DNA from: Paralichthys olivaceus
Taxonomy: Eukaryota > Chordata > Actinopteri > Pleuronectiformes > Paralichthyidae
Direction: 5' to 3'
DNA length: 64,000 nucleotides
NCBI RefSeq assembly: GCF_024713975.1
Contig: NC_091099.1
Coordinates: 10,270,001 to 10,334,000, forward strand
Notes under the pieces: generated by a model
Databases searched by the model: none
What the model was told of the DNA's origin: nothing
Seen by the model: only the letters and a program-made list of their open reading frames with translations
Made by a program: the position numbers and the translations under genes
Part shown: piece by piece, positions 27,700 to 41,507 of the stretch
Numbering within the stretch: position 1 is the first letter of the stretch
Layout of the letters: the number at the start of each line of letters is the position of its first letter

Positions 27700-30600
27700 C
27701 ACCTCATCACATATCACTCAGATCTCCTCAGAGGGAGGAACGGTGACGGAGGCTGAGAGGCAAATGTAATTAGTTCAAAAGGAGGCTGCTGCTTCTTATC
27801 TGCCTCACATAACGGACGGAAAAATGCAGAATGAAGTGGTGAAAGTTTAATGAAAAGCTCAAGTGTTCTTCTGGTATTTGAAAACATTCCCAAAGTTCGG
27901 GTTGAGGGTTTAGTAAACTAATATTTATTAACATGACAACCTGAGAAGACAGCCCAGGCATAAGTAGCAGCAATAATGTAATTAAACAAATACAGTAAGT
28001 GCTTCCTCTGGGGCCCACAAACAAGAGTGAACTTATAAAATTGTCAGGAAGTGATACAATGGAGGCAGCAAACAGCTCCCGACTGCCTGATATAAGCCCA
28101 AAGGTTGTTGAGGTCCTTCCCAAGTCTAGTGACGCAAAAACAAATTATTTCAAAAGAACTAAACAAGAACAAGAAATGATACAAGAACTGCATGCAACTA
28201 GACACAAAGCAGGGCATGAAATCAAAAAGTACTGTTCTCTAGCACATATACAAAGTCTATAGAGTTTTATTTCAAATGGAGACAGAAGGAAAAACGCGTG
28301 ACCCTCTTTGCAAAGTTCATCACGCAGTCATGATAGAACACTGAAGTGAGAGCCTTCTGGGAAATTACAGTGCAAGAACGAGAGGAGAAGAAATAAGACA
28401 AATTGACCTTTTGCCTTTAAAAAAACAAAACAGCCTGCATCTATGGCACAGCTCCATAGCTCTGGTTGTTTGGTTAGGGTTATTGATTGTTGAAGCCAAC
28501 ATGTACAGCTCCCATTTCATCTGTGAATAAGTCTCCACTTCATTCATGATGTGCACAGTACGCTATGTTGCATCGAGTGAATCCAGTCATACGGTCATTA
28601 CAGTCCTCCTTCAAGTTTGCGCAGGGGCCAATCTCCACAAGCAACAGGTCCATTGTGTGACTAAGCAGAAATGTCCAAAGGCACTTTGGACACAGACGGG
28701 AGGGTCCTCGTGAGCTCAGCTGCTTCGTCCACCGGCTCCTCATAATTTCAAGCAGCAGAGAAAAGTCAGATTTCTCCATGATTCACAACCAACATTTCTA
28801 AAGCTCGACTTCTTATTGGACAAATCCTCAGCAGATGAGTATAAATGTCCAGAGTTACCAACGAGAACAATGGCATGGTATCCAAGCTGCACAGTTACAT
28901 ATAATCTATGTGTGGACAGAAATTCAACGGCTATTAGCTGACTGATGGTTCAGGTACAAATGACAAAGGGTTAAGATGCAGATTTACAGTCTAAACACAA
29001 AAACATGTTTGAGAAAAAAAAGGAAATCAGTTCACAGGTTCTGATTCTCACTTTCTCTCTGTTAACTCTGTTAAAATAAACGATTCGATAAGTGTAACAC
29101 ACACACACAAGTCTTTTTTTTCAACAATTCAAAAACTAATGTCCCAAAGAGCTCATTTGAATGAATTTCAGTAGTTTGTCTTCTTAATTTCTTTTTTATA
29201 ATGTGTGGACTTTTATTTGACAACTTGGTGTTTAGCCTCAAAATTACTTTTTGGCATCGGCAAGGCATAAACAACCAATATGTTCAAATTTCACTGACAT
29301 TACATTGACGCATTTAAGTCAAATCTAACTTTTCCATCTCGCTGCCACACGTTCACCAACATGTAGCTCGTAACATAATGACTATCAGTGTTGAAAAATC
29401 TAAGACGTGCAATCATAAGCATGGGCCAAACAGAACTCTGGATTATGTCAATGGGTACAGGAAGTGACAGTGACTTCTTCACGTTCTCACCAAATGTCAT
29501 ATGAGTCATCAGAACGATTAACGTCTTCTGAAGTTGAGTCATGCAGGATATGAGGAATGATAGGTCTGCATAGCATAATCCCTTAAATTAATGGAGGGGC
29601 ACACGGACGAGCACATAAAACAGAAACATGTCTTTTGAAAGACTGTCAGTGCATAATAATGTATGAGAACAAAAAAATCACCTAAAGCTATGGCTGAGCT
29701 GCCAGATTACAGAGCAGACAATCAGTGTAAGAGGAAACGTACAGATGAACAGGTACAGACTCGTGACTCCGAGCCCACATACCAGTGTACAGCATGTAGG
29801 AGAGAATGTGAAGCGTTATCTGGAGGACAAAACACTGCTACACTTACATCGAACTGTTTTATGATGACATGGGCCGGCTTTGCTTCCATCGCTCCCTGAG
29901 TTATGACTTCTACCATGAGACTCGGTCTGAGATGGGTTACCTCCTTTTCAACACCTCTAAATTGCTGTTTCACTCTGCATGAAGTAATACTGGGATGTTC
30001 CTTTTGAACCCACAGGGGAACATGATTGTTCAAACCGACAGCAGCTGCTGCCAATCTCTAACAAACGTATGAAGGTGATGGCTTCTGTCAAAATGTTCAA
30101 TGCTTGGAGCTAAAAGCAAAAAAATATCCAGCGCAGTCTAAAAGTGGACACACTAATGGAAAATATTCTTCCTATGCAAACTATCCCTTTAAGACAGACT
30201 GAAGACATGGTGTTTGTGTATATATACATTATTGTTCAAGTCAGTGTATAAAAGAGGTTGTTTCCATGGAAAATGTTCAGATACTGACAAGAGATAATCT
30301 CTGAGCAGCACATCACTAGGTGACTCTCAAAGTCAGAGGTTATGGAAGTGTGGTTTTCCGTGGTACACTGCCTACCTACGGTTTGGATCCTGAGGGGGGG
30401 TCACAGAGGTGGGCCATGTTGTCAAGGTGTCTTCCTTGCATTTTAATTAAACATAAAGTACCAAATCAAATTACAACTTTAAAAAAAACCATGACGTTGA
30501 TTCAGTGCATTTTTTGCTTTGTCACTCCCAACCTTTGATCACATGTTGGTGGAGAGAAATACAAGCAGGAATCCAGAGCCATCATGGTGCACGTCTTGTC

Positions 30601-30942
30601 ACTGTTATTTGTGTTCATGGGGTCTTAACCCTTGTGAGGCCTCCTCAGCTCACAGAGGACGACAGTAGATGTGAAGAGAGCATAAAGGAAACAGCGTTTC
30701 AGGGCAGGCGGAGCGCTGTAAGGCTGGGTGAATCCTCCGCCCGAAAAGGGGACATAAGTTATCCCTTATTGTCGTAGATCATGCCACCCGAAGACTACAC
30801 AGCTTATGTTGAAAAGGGTAGCTAATAAATAAAAGTTTTTAAAATCCGAATGCGTCATCATGAAGTGAGCAGTTCTTGTCATCAAAAAACTGATGGTCCA
30901 AGTGTTTGTCAGTGTGTCTCAGAGTCGCACTGTGAGCAAATT
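27700..30942. other. Intergenic / bmal2 3' UTR region without coding exons
   Basis: No coding exon is supported on either strand. The part just below 30943 should contain the bmal2 3' UTR. AATAAA on the minus strand occurs at about 28266-28271 and 29213-29218, but I cannot tell which site is used, if either. Confidence 0.5.
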
Positions 30943-33900
30943 CTATAAAGACCAGCGCATATCTTCAAAATCAACAGCCTCGCCCAAGTTTGTGTCCGAC
31001 TCCAGGAGGCTCATGATCACGGCCATGGCGGCTTCATCATTGCTAAAATTACTCAGGCCTGGTCCAACTACACTGTCCAAATCCATCTGAGAATGCTCCC
31101 CTGAGGAGAGACGAAGAAGCAGAGGGACAAAAGACAAGGAGATGAGATAAATTAACATAATCACAAACACAGTCTAGAAATAAGTTATAAAACAGAAGGA
31201 GAAATCGAACCCATGAGTGTCTCTTCTCCTGAGAATGCGGCTCCCTGGGGCTCATCCTCTGAGCTGGACTTTCCTGCTATCTCCATATCTGCTGCCTCTC
31301 CATTTGGCACCTAGAGACCGAAAGAGGAGAAATTATAGTCCCAGCAGCAACATGGCAGCATGGTTTGTCTGGTCCTGAAGGAAAAATAGGAGAGACTCAA
31401 ATCTGTGCTGGTTAAATGATGGTTTTCAACATTGCTTCACATTGCAGTCTACCTCTGAAAACGATTTCTGTAGAGATGTTTAAACAAACGAAGCATCACA
31501 TTGAGATTGGAGGGTGAAAATAAAAATGTTTGAACCATATTATATTACAGATAACCTCAAAGTCCATAATTACAAATCAGTGGAGAGGTAAAAAATTTGC
31601 CAGTAATCTTGAGTGGGTTTGTAGGATCACTGACCATGAAAATTACACACATGTGAGCAAACAGTCATTTTTTACTAAATATGCACGTTTTGTACAATTT
31701 TGCAAATGGGAATTGCTGTTTTTTTCACCTCATTAATGATTGAGACAGATGCAGCAATAATAAAAAGCATGTATAGAAACTTACATTGTTGCTGATTTGA
31801 TTGTGAGTTTGTGGAGACTTATCCTGTGGTAAACTGAAGGGGCTGACATTACCACTGGAAGGGGATGAGTTCATCCTGAAGAGGCACAGACACAAATTAA
31901 AAGCTATAACAAGTGTGGCAGTAAAAACAGTGAAACCTCTGTTGTTTTAAAGAACCCACCTGTTGAAATCCAGCAGCTCATTGGCAATCTGTGTCCCTAT
32001 GCTTCCTGCATAAATCATACTACCAGGGGTGGCGGAGATGCCTGGTATAATTGGAAGGGACTTCTTGCCATCTTCTAACAGAAAGAAGAAGTTAAACATG
32101 ACGGAAGAGAAATGGTGCAGCCAAGACATCCTCCTTATATCAGTTTTTCTATAGTCCATTTCAACTGACCGTCAGAAGTCTTGGAATGGCTCGACTGTTC
32201 AGACTTGTTTCCCGACCGACTGGCTTGACTGTGATGGTGCAGTGTCATTGGATGAGAAACCAGATAAAGAAGCAATGAATACGATTCTTTGTCAGGTACT
32301 AAGCTATTCAGGTAAGAAAGCATCAGATGGAAGGATATACTCACGATATGACTGTATTAGTTGACACTATGTATTCTACTTCTTTGGTCCAGGGATTTAC
32401 AAAACTAAACCACTGACTTTGCAGAGTGACAAAAGAGCCACATTTTGTTTTGAACTTATAACAGTTTGTGTCGATTTTCTCTTTACTCCGCAGCACTATG
32501 GTGGAAAAACAGCGAGAAGACAAATGAAAGGACTTAACAGAGGTAACATCAGTATCACCTGCTTAAAGCAGAGAACAATACAAGCACAGGACCAGAGGAC
32601 ATAAAATACAGGGAAATCCTAAGTTTGGCAACACAGAGACCTACTTAAACTTAACATGTGATGTTCCTCAACCCTGCTGCTATACTGACAATAAACATTT
32701 GATATGAATCAGTCTAAATAATTAAAAAAGGGTAGCTGTCATCTTAGCAGAGACTGAAAAACAGCTAACAAATGATCAAAGACAACGACCAACACTATGA
32801 GGTGAGTGAAGTATGTATTTTACCTTTCCGATGTCTATCAGCTAAATGTGGTAAGTCGTCTTGGTGGAAGTATTCGTAGCATGATGTCCCAAGCAGTTCT
32901 TGGGGAAGATAACCAAGAATGGTTGTAGCTCTGCAGAAAAAAGGTTATCACATAAGTATGAGTAATGTACACGTACTATATTATTTAGAATACTGTGTGT
33001 ACGCGCTGTTTCCCCTTTGACACCCAGTCTTTTCTGTTAATGAGCATCAAACATATTAGAAATGCCACTGAAATGTATTTGAGATGTGTAAGTAATCAAA
33101 GCCATGCACACAAAAAATGAGCACCGACCCCCCCACCCCACCCCCCAGCTGAAATGACTCTACCTTTGATCGACAAAGGTGAATTTGCCGTCCATGGCGT
33201 AGCGTGTGATGAACTCCGTGGATTTGACTTTCACTTCTCCGTTTACCTGGGGAGATGAGTGAGAGTGGATGCGTCCCACCGCCACCAGGCAGCTGAAGTG
33301 GGCGCTGTCCTGCTTGTCCGCCTCGCCCTCCCCATCTGCTTCCAGCTGACTGGTGGGCCAGCTGCGCATGTAGCCTGTACAGTGAACTGTGCAGTACTTC
33401 TGCGACTCTGTGGGCACATTAAGACACAAATCACATACAAAATACAAGTACATTTATTCCTTTATACTGAAACTGTGCAACTGCTAGAAATATGCAGGCT
33501 TTTGTCCATTTAACAAAGACAAACCCTGACTGTAGAAAGTGATTTCCTTGCCTTTCTTTTTGGAGGAGCTGGCCTGGAATTCATTCTCCTCCACTTTAAC
33601 AGAAACTTTGTTGTACTTCATGCGACAGAAGAAAGAGCGCCGTGCACCTGAACACAACCGTGCTCCGCCAACTGGGAGGTAAGCCTGAACCTGCAGACCG
33701 GCTGGGGACAGGACAGGAGTGTTAATGTTCTCCCTCTCACACACATAGGTCATAGGTCACTTATGGGGACTTTTAATTGAGTTACAAATCCTCTTGAGAC
33801 TTACTTTAACCACAACTACTACTTACCAAATCCTAACAGGAATCACTGACCCAGGAATCAGCTTTTTCCACATTTGGGGACACAGTTGTTGTCAAGCTTT

Positions 33901-36900
33901 ATTTTATCAACTGGATTTTGGCCTGGAATTTGTCCCCAAAGGTAGCCTATGACAAACACGCACACTTCGAGCTTTGCGCAGACCCTCAGTTGAGCATTCC
34001 ATAGCCCCTTACCCTAACCTTAAGCAACAGAACAAACTGTCTCACCTAAACCCTCAAACCGAAAACCAAATCTTACCACGAAAACAACCTTTGAACAGCC
34101 CTTTGAAGGTGTGTCAGAAAAGCAAATGTCTTCACACCTTATGGTCTCATAGTTAAACTGGTCCTTACAAAGTGCACACACACACACAACCGCTTTACTT
34201 TTAGCATCTATTAGCCGTTCACGAGGGTATAATTCAGAAGCTGACAGCTGCTCCTTCACTTTTCCCATGTCCTTAGGGTGTATGTAATCAAACAGGCTCT
34301 GTCCAATCAGCTCCGCCTGGAAGAAGAAAAAAAAGAGGAAAGTTCCCATGTTCATAAAAAGAAATGTCAAAACCATTCTGCATCTAGAGAAAGTCCTGCT
34401 GACAAATAACCAATTTAACAAAGTACACTGACTGAACTGTTGACCCCGGAGCACACCAGATACTGCATAGAGCAAGTATGTTAAAATGCAATTTGGCAAA
34501 TTTGGAATAAACCTAAAAGATCAATCAGTATTTCTAGTGTACGATCAGAAGCATATTGAGCCATAAACATTTAAACTGAATATATATATATATATATATA
34601 CAGGATACATGGATAACAAGCAATGGTGTTTTCATTAGTGTCAAGACAACACAATGCATCTGGTATGTCCGGTGTCTTTGTCTCTGCAGATACAGTAACA
34701 AATGTAAAAGTGTTACCCGACTATAATTTAATATCTTCGTGACGGACTCTGAGACAAAAACTATTTTTCCACGATCACATCCCACTACAAACAGGAACCC
34801 ATCTGCCGCCTGCACAACAAAGAAACACGGGGAGAATAGGAGGAGCTGATGAGATGACATGATCAAAACAAAGAGGCTACACTGAGTAAATATTTCATTC
34901 ATCTATTTCATTGTATTTTATAAAGTTTTTCAAGTAAAAAGAAGCATTTTAATCAATCAATATGAAAAATGATTAAAACTGAAATTAAATGTTATAAGTA
35001 ATATTGAAAACATTATAAATACTAACAGCAGGAAAACAAATCCAAAACATTTCTTTTTTTTTTTTTGAAATGCTGTTTTTGTACATTTAGTATGTTTCTG
35101 ATTAATGTAACTCACGGTAAAGCTGGGGCGTGGCCAACTGCATAGGTATGCAACCAATACATGGGTTAGGTTTGTAACGTATGCAGCTGGAACCGGCCAA
35201 AATACGGGCAAAGTACTTATTTTAATATCAAATCATAATTCTTCTGTGGTCACTGGTACCTTAAGAACAAGGTGTTTGAGCTCCTCATTAGGAAGGAATG
35301 ATGGCTTATAGTTCGCGTCAGAAAAGGCGCTTGCTGAGCCTGAAAATACAGACACAGTCATGTCAGATTAGTGTGTTACAACCAGTAGATTGAGTTAAAG
35401 GAACATTCTTCTTCATTAAAACCCTGACATACAACTCATTAAATGTACTGTTGAGTGCAAGAACATGGTCACAGGACTAAAAACCATTAATAACAACAGT
35501 CATGTGTGCTCACTTTAAGATTTGATAAAGTGGTCTGGATAATCTGTTTACAACCTGTCAGACTAAATGATTTTTAACACTGCTGGTCATCACTTGTCTC
35601 GGTACCTTTGAGAGATTTGAGGTGCTGCACAGCCATTCTAAGCACAGTGAGTTTGTCCAGTTTACGAGACATAGGGTTACAAGTCGGGATCATGGCTGAT
35701 AGTTTGTCAATGAGGGTGTTCATCTTGTCCCGTCTCCTCTTCTCAATTTGGCTGTGTGGTTCCCTGCAGACATATGAAAAACAAAACCATTAAGAGAACT
35801 CCAAAACAAGAGTTTCCTGTTATGACTTTACAATCCATCTGGGAAATCTACCATATTCTATATTTGGAACTTCACAGTGGTTGTTTAAGCCTGATAATAT
35901 AGAAATGTTTAAGAAATGCAATGTTGCCAAAAAAAACTACCTGATACATTTCATTTTAACATCTCTCTCCTCTCCATCTGACCTGTGGAGAAGAAAAAAC
36001 ATTTGACATATTCCACTAGTTTGTCCGGAAAATAAATAAAATCACTAAGGGGGATTAATCTCTTGAGTAGACACAGTACCCGTTTTCGTCATCTTCCATA
36101 TCTGCATCAGGGATGGAAGCAGATTTTGAATCCCTGGGAAGAAGAAAATGCCAATTACAACCAGCATCAACTCAAGGGAGTGGATTGATGAGATTTTCAT
36201 TAAGTTCTAAACATAGTAAAACAAGCCACACTCAGACTCACTGGTTGTCTATGCTGCCCTTGCGCTTCCGGGGCATCTCCATGCTCAAGGACATGCTGGC
36301 AGCTGAGGAAGGGGACATCAGGCTGGACAGAGAGACAGAACTGCTTTGGTTTACCTCGAGCAGCAGATCGTCTGAAACACACAAGACACAATGAACTGCA
36401 ACTGGTCACCATGGACTGACTTCATGTGCAGCATGTCTGTATGTTCCCTCAGTCGGCTGCATTTCATTCTGTCAGATTTCAATCTCTCAGTTGTATGTGG
36501 TCACATTAAAGGTTTCCACAAACACAACCACTGTTCTTATTAGAGGCTCAGAAAGAGCATTGACGAGGCATGATCAAAATGTCTGTTCTGTCCAAACTAC
36601 AGTTCAAATCCCACAAGTCATCAGTTTACTGTCAGAAGCTGGAACCCGACAAAGTGTTGTAGTTTGCGCTATTTTGTTAGATAAGCGACTGGAACACAAA
36701 CTATTATCGACATTATTATTGGTCCACAGGATTGGGATCTTCGATTAATGCTTTAATGCACTCATATTTATCCAGTGATGATCTTAAATATTCCAAAAAG
36801 GGTCTTCTTAAAGATCAGAGGAGCTGGTTTGTGAGGTCAAATGCTGAAATCTGCAGAGCATGGAGTAAATTCTTGGTGTGGTAAGTAAATGTTTGACTGA

Positions 36901-39900
36901 GCCTCCCTCTACTGATCTGTCCTGTCGAGCAAATCCTCGACTCATAACCAGCTGTTCTGGTATAACTGCTGCAAATTGACTTATGGGAACCTTGAATCTA
37001 TACGTTTGAGTCACGAGTTTCTCGGACACCAGCGTGGGGCTGGGTCAATGCTATCGTCCATCGTCGATGTCTGTGTCTAAAATAACATTGAAAAATAGAT
37101 GAATTACGTTTGTCCTGAACTAGAATGTTTTTTTGCCCCAATTAATATGTAATATTTGTTACAAAGTGCAATCTCATTACTAATTTACTTTTATAATTAA
37201 TGATTAAGTAGAATGTGTAGCTGATACATTGAAAGACCACAGTTAATCTCACACATCTTATTTCTAGGAGCTTCTCATTCCAAACACGGAAGGTCACTGA
37301 TCAGAAGTCGGTTAGATTAAATTCATTGATATGAATGAAAGAGCGTTTTGAAGAACACCATCAACAATGACATGAAGCAAAATGCAAAGATGACTCAGTC
37401 AGTTGGATTTTTCAGCAGTGCACATTAGTTGTGGGTGTATAGGGCTTATACAGTAATTCTACATTCAATTAAAGCAGCAACCAAACATATATTGTATCTA
37501 TTGACTATTTAATTAACTATTAAGTATTTTAGACATAATAATGTCCAACCTAAATCCAGAGTTTTTTTACACTACTGCAATATTTACCAGAGAAAAGCAG
37601 GGGTACTGACATTGGAAGTTTTTATGTTATTTTCTGTTATCAGAAGCTTTTGATTTCCAATCTGTTCACATTTTTATATCTACTTATAGTATATCTACTG
37701 TGTATTCTGACTGTATGACAGCTTTGAAATCTCCAAGGTATATGTCCTCTGGCTCCAAACTAACAGGATGGGACATTTTAATTTAAATAAGGTTAAAGCA
37801 CACAGAGATTATTCAAAATGAATAAAAACCAAATTTTCATATTACAGAAAGTGCAACCAGCCAATACTGGAGCATTCCTGCTTGAATACATATACATCTC
37901 TTTAACACCACAGTCGAACCACAGTCTATTCCAACAAGACATGTAGCTGCTAGCATGACTATGATTAATTCATGTTTCTCAGCAGCAGGTGAGAGTGTGT
38001 ATGGGAGAAGAAAACTCGGGAGAATTACCAAGTGTGGCTCATATACATGGAACCTAGTTTTTAACTCCGCTCCATAGACCTTGTGACCTAAATAGACATT
38101 AAAAAGATCAGTGACAACCTGATTTTAAATCCCACTCCCACTGTACAAATCTGATGGATTACAGGGTTAGAGCGAAGGCACCTAGATTACTGGACATCAC
38201 GCCTAACACACATCCCTCTGCCAACTCCCACAATCCCTCTGTCAAGCTCACGCGTTCATTAACTTGCCCACGCTCTGTAGTTCTTCCTCACATTGTCACT
38301 GAGTATGAAAATTTAAACTGCAGGAGTGTTTGTATCCTTTGATCTAATAAAACTCATGTGCAAAACAGGAATAATCACAGATGTGCATGGCTGTTTTTTT
38401 GTCAAATTAAGTCATGAGCTTCCCTACTTCATATGAATGAAGTTAATCCTACCCACAAACAAGATCTGAACACAAAGTCTTCCACTGTTACCAAATTATG
38501 CAAAGTTAATTGCACAATAATTTAATACTGATGATGATGGCAAGGAAAAAATATTGCGCTACCTAATGGGGAAAAAGAGATTACTTGAATATTATGCTCA
38601 TTAAAACATATTGTTGTAAACCTCTCACAGGTAACTAGACAAGAAAGTCTCAGTGAAAGGTCCACTGGTCATCTTGACTGTGAATAAACATACCCAAAAA
38701 AATTCCTCTACACAGATTCTCTGATTTGTGGCGAACATTTTAATTCCCATAAAAATCTGATTTTACAAGCATCAGTAGAATCAAAGCCAACTTGAAAGGA
38801 ATGCCATTTCAAGCTGAACCCACTTTTAAACAGTTTTATTAATTTGTTGATCAATAGAAAATGTATAAACCATTTTTATTAATGAATTCCAAACAAAAAG
38901 TTCAAACGTTTTTTTTCTACATCACAAGGATTTTCAGCTTTTCTTTATTTACAGGATAAAAAGCTGAATAACTTGGGGTTTTAAACTGATGGCTGATTGA
39001 AACAAATTAAGCAATATGAAGAAAAAACCCTGGACATTTTTCACCAATTTCAGACACTTAATAAACCAAATTATTGAATCAATTAAAAAGAAAAACAAAC
39101 AGACAGATAAATTGCTTATGAAAATAATAACCTATCACCATTATATTGCAGCTTGCTGGAACTAGTGATAGTTTGATCATTTGGATTAAAAAAGGACTAA
39201 ACTTATTAATTTATGATCAAAATATATTTTATTTAATTTCTGACAATTGACTAATCAATTAATCTCATAATGTTTTCAGCTGTAGAGTTAAATGTGATTT
39301 CACCTGGTAAAAGCTTGCCATCAAACAATCTGATCTAAAGAACCAGTTTGATGATAAGATTGACTGTGGCCTGTAAAACCGGTCTCAGGGGTGAATCAAG
39401 TTATTTTTGCAGTTCAGATTTTGCAGGTCAGATGTTAATGGAGCCCGGATGAGAAAGTACACAAACACAAATATCTTATCAAGTAACTCAGCCATCTGCA
39501 TACTCTCAACACTACAATTTCAAAACAGAAAAGTCAAGAAAACTACATCAGAAGTGGGTTATTTACAAAACAGTGTTATTCAACGCATGTATAATCAATT
39601 CAATCACAGTCAGTTGTTGAGCTCCAGAAATAATACCCGCTTGATTCCAGCTTTGTCAATTACATAAAGATAAAAATACAACTGGTGTGTTGCAGGGATG
39701 TCGAAAAAGGAGAAAAAAACGTTTTAAACACACAAGTCATTCATATCAGAAATTCATCAAGACCAAGTGGAGAATATCTGAAGAAATAATAGAGAACAAC
39801 AATAATAATCCTGATGGTTGACCTACATTCAATGAAAGTATCATGCAACACCACAAAGATGTATTGTGTAAACATTAACAAAATACAACATGTCTACATA

Positions 39901-40931
39901 TTTCAGAACAACAGTGTCATCTCTTTATGATTCATGCTTTTATTGGCAGGGCTTGATGTTTTCCTGAAAAGCCTACAGTTGTGCTGAGTGACACTTGGCT
40001 GCTGAATCAAAACTTTTGCTTCAGACTAAATGTGACAGCTTCTCATGAACAGGAGCTCCTTCAACCACAACAACACAAAGGTGCATGAACAACAGAGATT
40101 CTTCTGTTTACAACTCCTGCGTGAAGTGAAGTCGGTTTGCAGCAGTTTTATTACAGTCTAAAGTTAACTGATGTTGAGTCAATAGATAATACAAATTATT
40201 CAAAGTAGTGCAGTAAACGTACAGTAGAGCCTGCTCGGTCCTGGCTAACATCAGATCATCGGTTCAGCTGCTTCATCCTCTGGGGCGAAGCAGCGAGCGG
40301 CCGTGGATCAGCTCGGGCCTGAGCAGCTAACAATCCCCGCTTCGTTTTCACAATGTGACACCGCTTCTTCCAGAAACCACTGGCCACCACCAGTAATAGA
40401 AACCTACCCGGGGTGCGATACGATCGCGGCGGGGGTAAAAATTACCTCTGCCTCGACCGCGTCGAGCCCCCGGTGAACAGGCCAAGCTACGGCTGCTAAG
40501 CTAACACCAAGGTTTGGTGGCTCGGGTCAACGTTAGCACCAACGACGCTACAGCGCATTTATTTCACATTTAACAACACTGTCACTCGTGACAAGCTGAA
40601 ATAAAGACACATGTGAACATACCGCGGGACTAAAGCGACAAACTGAGTCGTGTCGAGTTACATAAACGACGGAGAAGCCGAGTTTGTTCTACTGATCTAC
40701 TGACCTAGTTTTGAAAAAGCGCAAAGTTACGGTCAACCGGTGCAAAACACCCGGGTAACCCCCCCCGCTACAGCCGCCTGTTTTACAGTAGATATACAAC
40801 AATACACGTGTGGTATTACACTGTGAGAATATTTAAAGAAGTAAACAACCTGGCGGTGTGTTTGAGTTACCTGCCGGTTCTCCGTCTCCCGCTCTGTCAC
40901 CGCCACCAGCCGATGCATTCCTGGCTGACAT
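30943..40931 (-). CDS. bmal2: BMAL2 (ARNTL2) circadian bHLH-PAS transcription factor, complete, 17 coding exons, 635 aa
   Basis: BMAL proteins pair with CLOCK/NPAS2 and activate E-box genes. Coding exons, 5' to 3': 40871-40931 (ATG at 40931), 36242-36371, 36080-36133, 35941-35982, 35606-35763, 35260-35339, 34717-34809, 34191-34316, 33552-33690, 33164-33407, 32824-32930, 32345-32495, 32170-32228, 31960-32074, 31785-31875, 31211-31310, 30943-31100. Start [20 protein letters not shown]; then [14 protein letters not shown]; bHLH at about residues 96-150 ([38 protein letters not shown]); PAS-A ([49 protein letters not shown]); PAS-B ([40 protein letters not shown]); C-terminal CRY/CBP-binding tail [17 protein letters not shown]. 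The first intron is 4.5 kb. The N terminus differs from BMAL1 and the neighbour is ppfibp1, both favouring BMAL2; BMAL1 is the only serious alternative. Two donors are unusual (see findings). Confidence 0.92.
33775..33970. mobile_element. Dispersed teleost repeat fragment in bmal2 intron
   Basis: The AGACTTACTTTAACCACAAC, TTTGTCCCCAAAGGTAG and following CCTTACCCTAACCTTAAGC tracts resemble a recurring teleost repeat with TAACC-rich and GTCCCC blocks. A weaker copy may be present at 19400-19520. Confidence 0.45.
34580..34600. repeat. (TA)n microsatellite
   Basis: About ten TA units in the bmal2 intron between the exons at 34717-34809 and 34191-34316. Confidence 0.95.
40701..40711 (-). promoter_or_regulatory. 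Consensus RORE (ROR/REV-ERB response element) in bmal2 intron 1
   Basis: AAACTAGGTCA on the minus strand (gene sense) fits WAWNTRGGTCA at every position, 160 bp inside intron 1. ROREs drive rhythmic Bmal1 expression in mammals; a role here is inferred. Confidence 0.5.
40805..40810. promoter_or_regulatory. CACGTG E-box in bmal2 intron 1
   Basis: Perfect palindromic E-box 60 bp past the exon 1 donor and about 95 bp from the RORE. The CLOCK/BMAL core motif is known; use here is not shown. Confidence 0.4.
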
Positions 40932-41507
40932 GGCTGGAGCCGGTGCGCTGGGGCCCGGGACTCCGATGCATGGGTGAGGCGGTGGAGTCGCTCCGAGACG
41001 CGGCTGTGTTGACAGGACAGGTCGTGTGAGAGCCGGGGGAAGTGGTTGTTTGTGCCTTGTTTGTGATCTTCCTCGACGGAGAGAAGCAGAGCGGCGGCGG
41101 CAGCGACGGAAATGGGACAGTGTGGAGAGGGGACGCGGAAGGCAGAGCGCAGTCTCCTCCTGTCGGTTCACCGGAGTCACCGCCGCTGCTCCGCCGCTCC
41201 TGCGCTTCCCTTCGCGTCCGCTGGAAAACACACATCCCTTCTCCCTCTTACGTTACCGTCAGTCTTACTTTGTATTCTCTCACATATCTTTCTCGTTCAG
41301 TCACAGTTGGATTTGTCTCATAATGTGAAAAGGATAATCAGTTAGCTTTGCCATTTGTTAACACACATACTCTGCATCAGATTTATTGTAAACGTCTTCC
41401 TTCTGTTCTGATACATCCCATTGTTGTTGCCATAGTTAACTCACCTTTCCCACATTATGTGGTTTTATTATTCTGATTTTTTTTAAACATTCATTCAACA
41501 CCGATCC

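Larger units (their letters stand above)
40240..41240 (-). promoter_or_regulatory. CpG-rich promoter region of bmal2
   Basis: G+C and CpG density rise around the first coding exon (40871-40931) and its upstream sequence to about 41240, typical of a vertebrate housekeeping or clock-gene promoter. The transcription start cannot be placed exactly. Downstream, in intron 1, lie a CACGTG E-box and a RORE. Confidence 0.65.

Noticed and set aside
33541-33551. In-frame extension of the bmal2 exon (GKEITFYSQ)
   Set aside because: Length and similarity to BMAL1 favour a GC donor at 33550-33551; kept as an alternative in the findings.
40833-41345. Several overlapping ORFs on both strands at the bmal2 promoter
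   Set aside because: CpG-island artefacts; only 40871-40931 on the minus strand continues into a spliced bHLH-PAS frame.
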